5,895 nucleotides of DNA, taken from NCBI GenBank assembly GCA_964568585.1, contig CAZMQI010000063.1, positions 1 through 5,895 on the forward strand, given 5' to 3'. The notes under the pieces were generated by a model. It did no database searches, was not told where the DNA came from, and saw only the letters and a list, made by a program, of their open reading frames with translations. This document shows positions 5,624 through 5,895 of this stretch, one piece after another (within the stretch, counting starts at the first letter, position 1; every line of letters starts with the position of its first letter). The position numbers were made by a program, and so were the translations under genes. The stretch comes from RGZA01 sp964568585. GTDB lineage: Bacteria > Pseudomonadota > Alphaproteobacteria > UBA9219 > RGZA01.

Positions 5624-5628
5624 AAGGA
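5624..5628 (+). promoter_or_regulatory. Ribosome binding site of pgk
   Basis: AAGGA lies 7 nt before the pgk ATG at 5636, in an A-rich spacer. It supports that start. Confidence 0.75.
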
Positions 5629-5635
5629 TAAACAC

Positions 5636-5895
5636 ATGAGCGGGGAATTTCTCACTCTGGATGACGTTGACGTCTCCAATAAAGTTGTACTGCTGCGCGG
5701 CGATTTAAATGTGCCCGTACAAAACGGTGTAGTGGGCGATATGACCCGCTTGCAGCGTTTGCTCAAAACCATTCAGGAATTAAAATCCAAAAAAGCGAAG
5801 ATTGTAGTGCTCTCCCATTTTGGTCGCCCTAAGGGCAAGGTGGATGCCGCCATGTCATTGGGGCAAATCGTGCCAGTGCTTTCAGGGCTTTTGAA
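5636..5895 (+). CDS. pgk: Phosphoglycerate kinase, N-terminal part
   Basis: Pgk interconverts 1,3-bisphosphoglycerate plus ADP and 3-phosphoglycerate plus ATP in glycolysis, gluconeogenesis or carbon fixation, in the cytoplasm. Only 86 codons are present before the right edge; the full family protein is about 390-400 residues. The N-terminal phosphoglycerate-binding domain is clear: VVLLRGDLNVPV (17-28) supplies R21, D23 and N25, DMTRLQR (35-41) supplies R38, and VVLSHFGRPKG (57-67) supplies H61 and R64, the usual substrate-binding residues. MSLGQIVPVLSGLL (73-86) matches the next family helix. One small departure is Gly at position 22, where Val or Ala is usual (RVDLNVP or RADLNVP); the substrate-contacting residues are intact. 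The start is the ATG at 5636, with a good ribosome binding site. It is the second gene of a short plus-strand unit behind the 62-residue membrane protein. Confidence 0.96.
   Translation, partial: MSGEFLTLDDVDVSNKVVLLRGDLNVPVQNGVVGDMTRLQRLLKTIQELKSKKAKIVVLSHFGRPKGKVDAAMSLGQIVPVLSGLL

Noticed and set aside
5599..5635. Terminator or separate promoter between the small gene and pgk
   Set aside because: The spacer is A/T-rich with only a 5-bp ATTAA/TTAAT repeat and no GC-rich stem. No -35/-10 pair stands out, so readthrough into pgk is the simpler reading.

Overview
The window looks like a piece of an alphaproteobacterial chromosome with base composition close to balanced (judged by eye, not computed). 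The evidence is the gene order on the minus strand (rpmH, rnpA, yidD, yidC, engB, argB, a HAD nucleotidase, dapD), a 44-residue L34 protein, and a YidC with a long linker between transmembrane segments 4 and 5. Genus cannot be named from this sequence. Both ends cut through genes: dapD at the left edge and pgk at the right edge.

Layout. Minus strand, read from right to left: a good sigma70-type promoter (5280-5307), rpmH (5047-5181), rnpA (4665-5039, TTG start), yidD (4402-4686, GTG start, overlapping rnpA by 22 nt), yidC (2685-4394) and engB (2059-2685, sharing one base with the yidC stop). A 113-nt spacer follows, with a nested inverted repeat and a probable extended -10 promoter. Then come argB (1073-1945), a pyrimidine 5'-nucleotidase-like HAD protein (394-1071) and the start of dapD (1-388), separated by only 1 and 5 nt. 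Plus strand, to the right: a 62-residue two-helix membrane protein (5415-5603) and the first 86 codons of pgk (from 5636).

How the genes work together. The first cluster is the conserved machinery block: ribosomal protein L34, the protein part of RNase P, two factors for membrane-protein biogenesis (YidD, YidC) and the ribosome-assembly GTPase EngB. The second cluster joins an arginine-pathway enzyme (ArgB) and a lysine/diaminopimelate-pathway enzyme (DapD), with a HAD phosphatase between them. The plus-strand pair is separate and divergent; pgk is central glycolysis/gluconeogenesis.

No mobile element, CRISPR array, tRNA, rRNA, toxin-antitoxin pair or defence gene is visible. The region is ordinary core genome. 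The points worth a second look are two intergenic hairpin structures, the unassigned 62-residue membrane protein, and the chain of non-ATG or overlapping starts in the rpmH-engB block.
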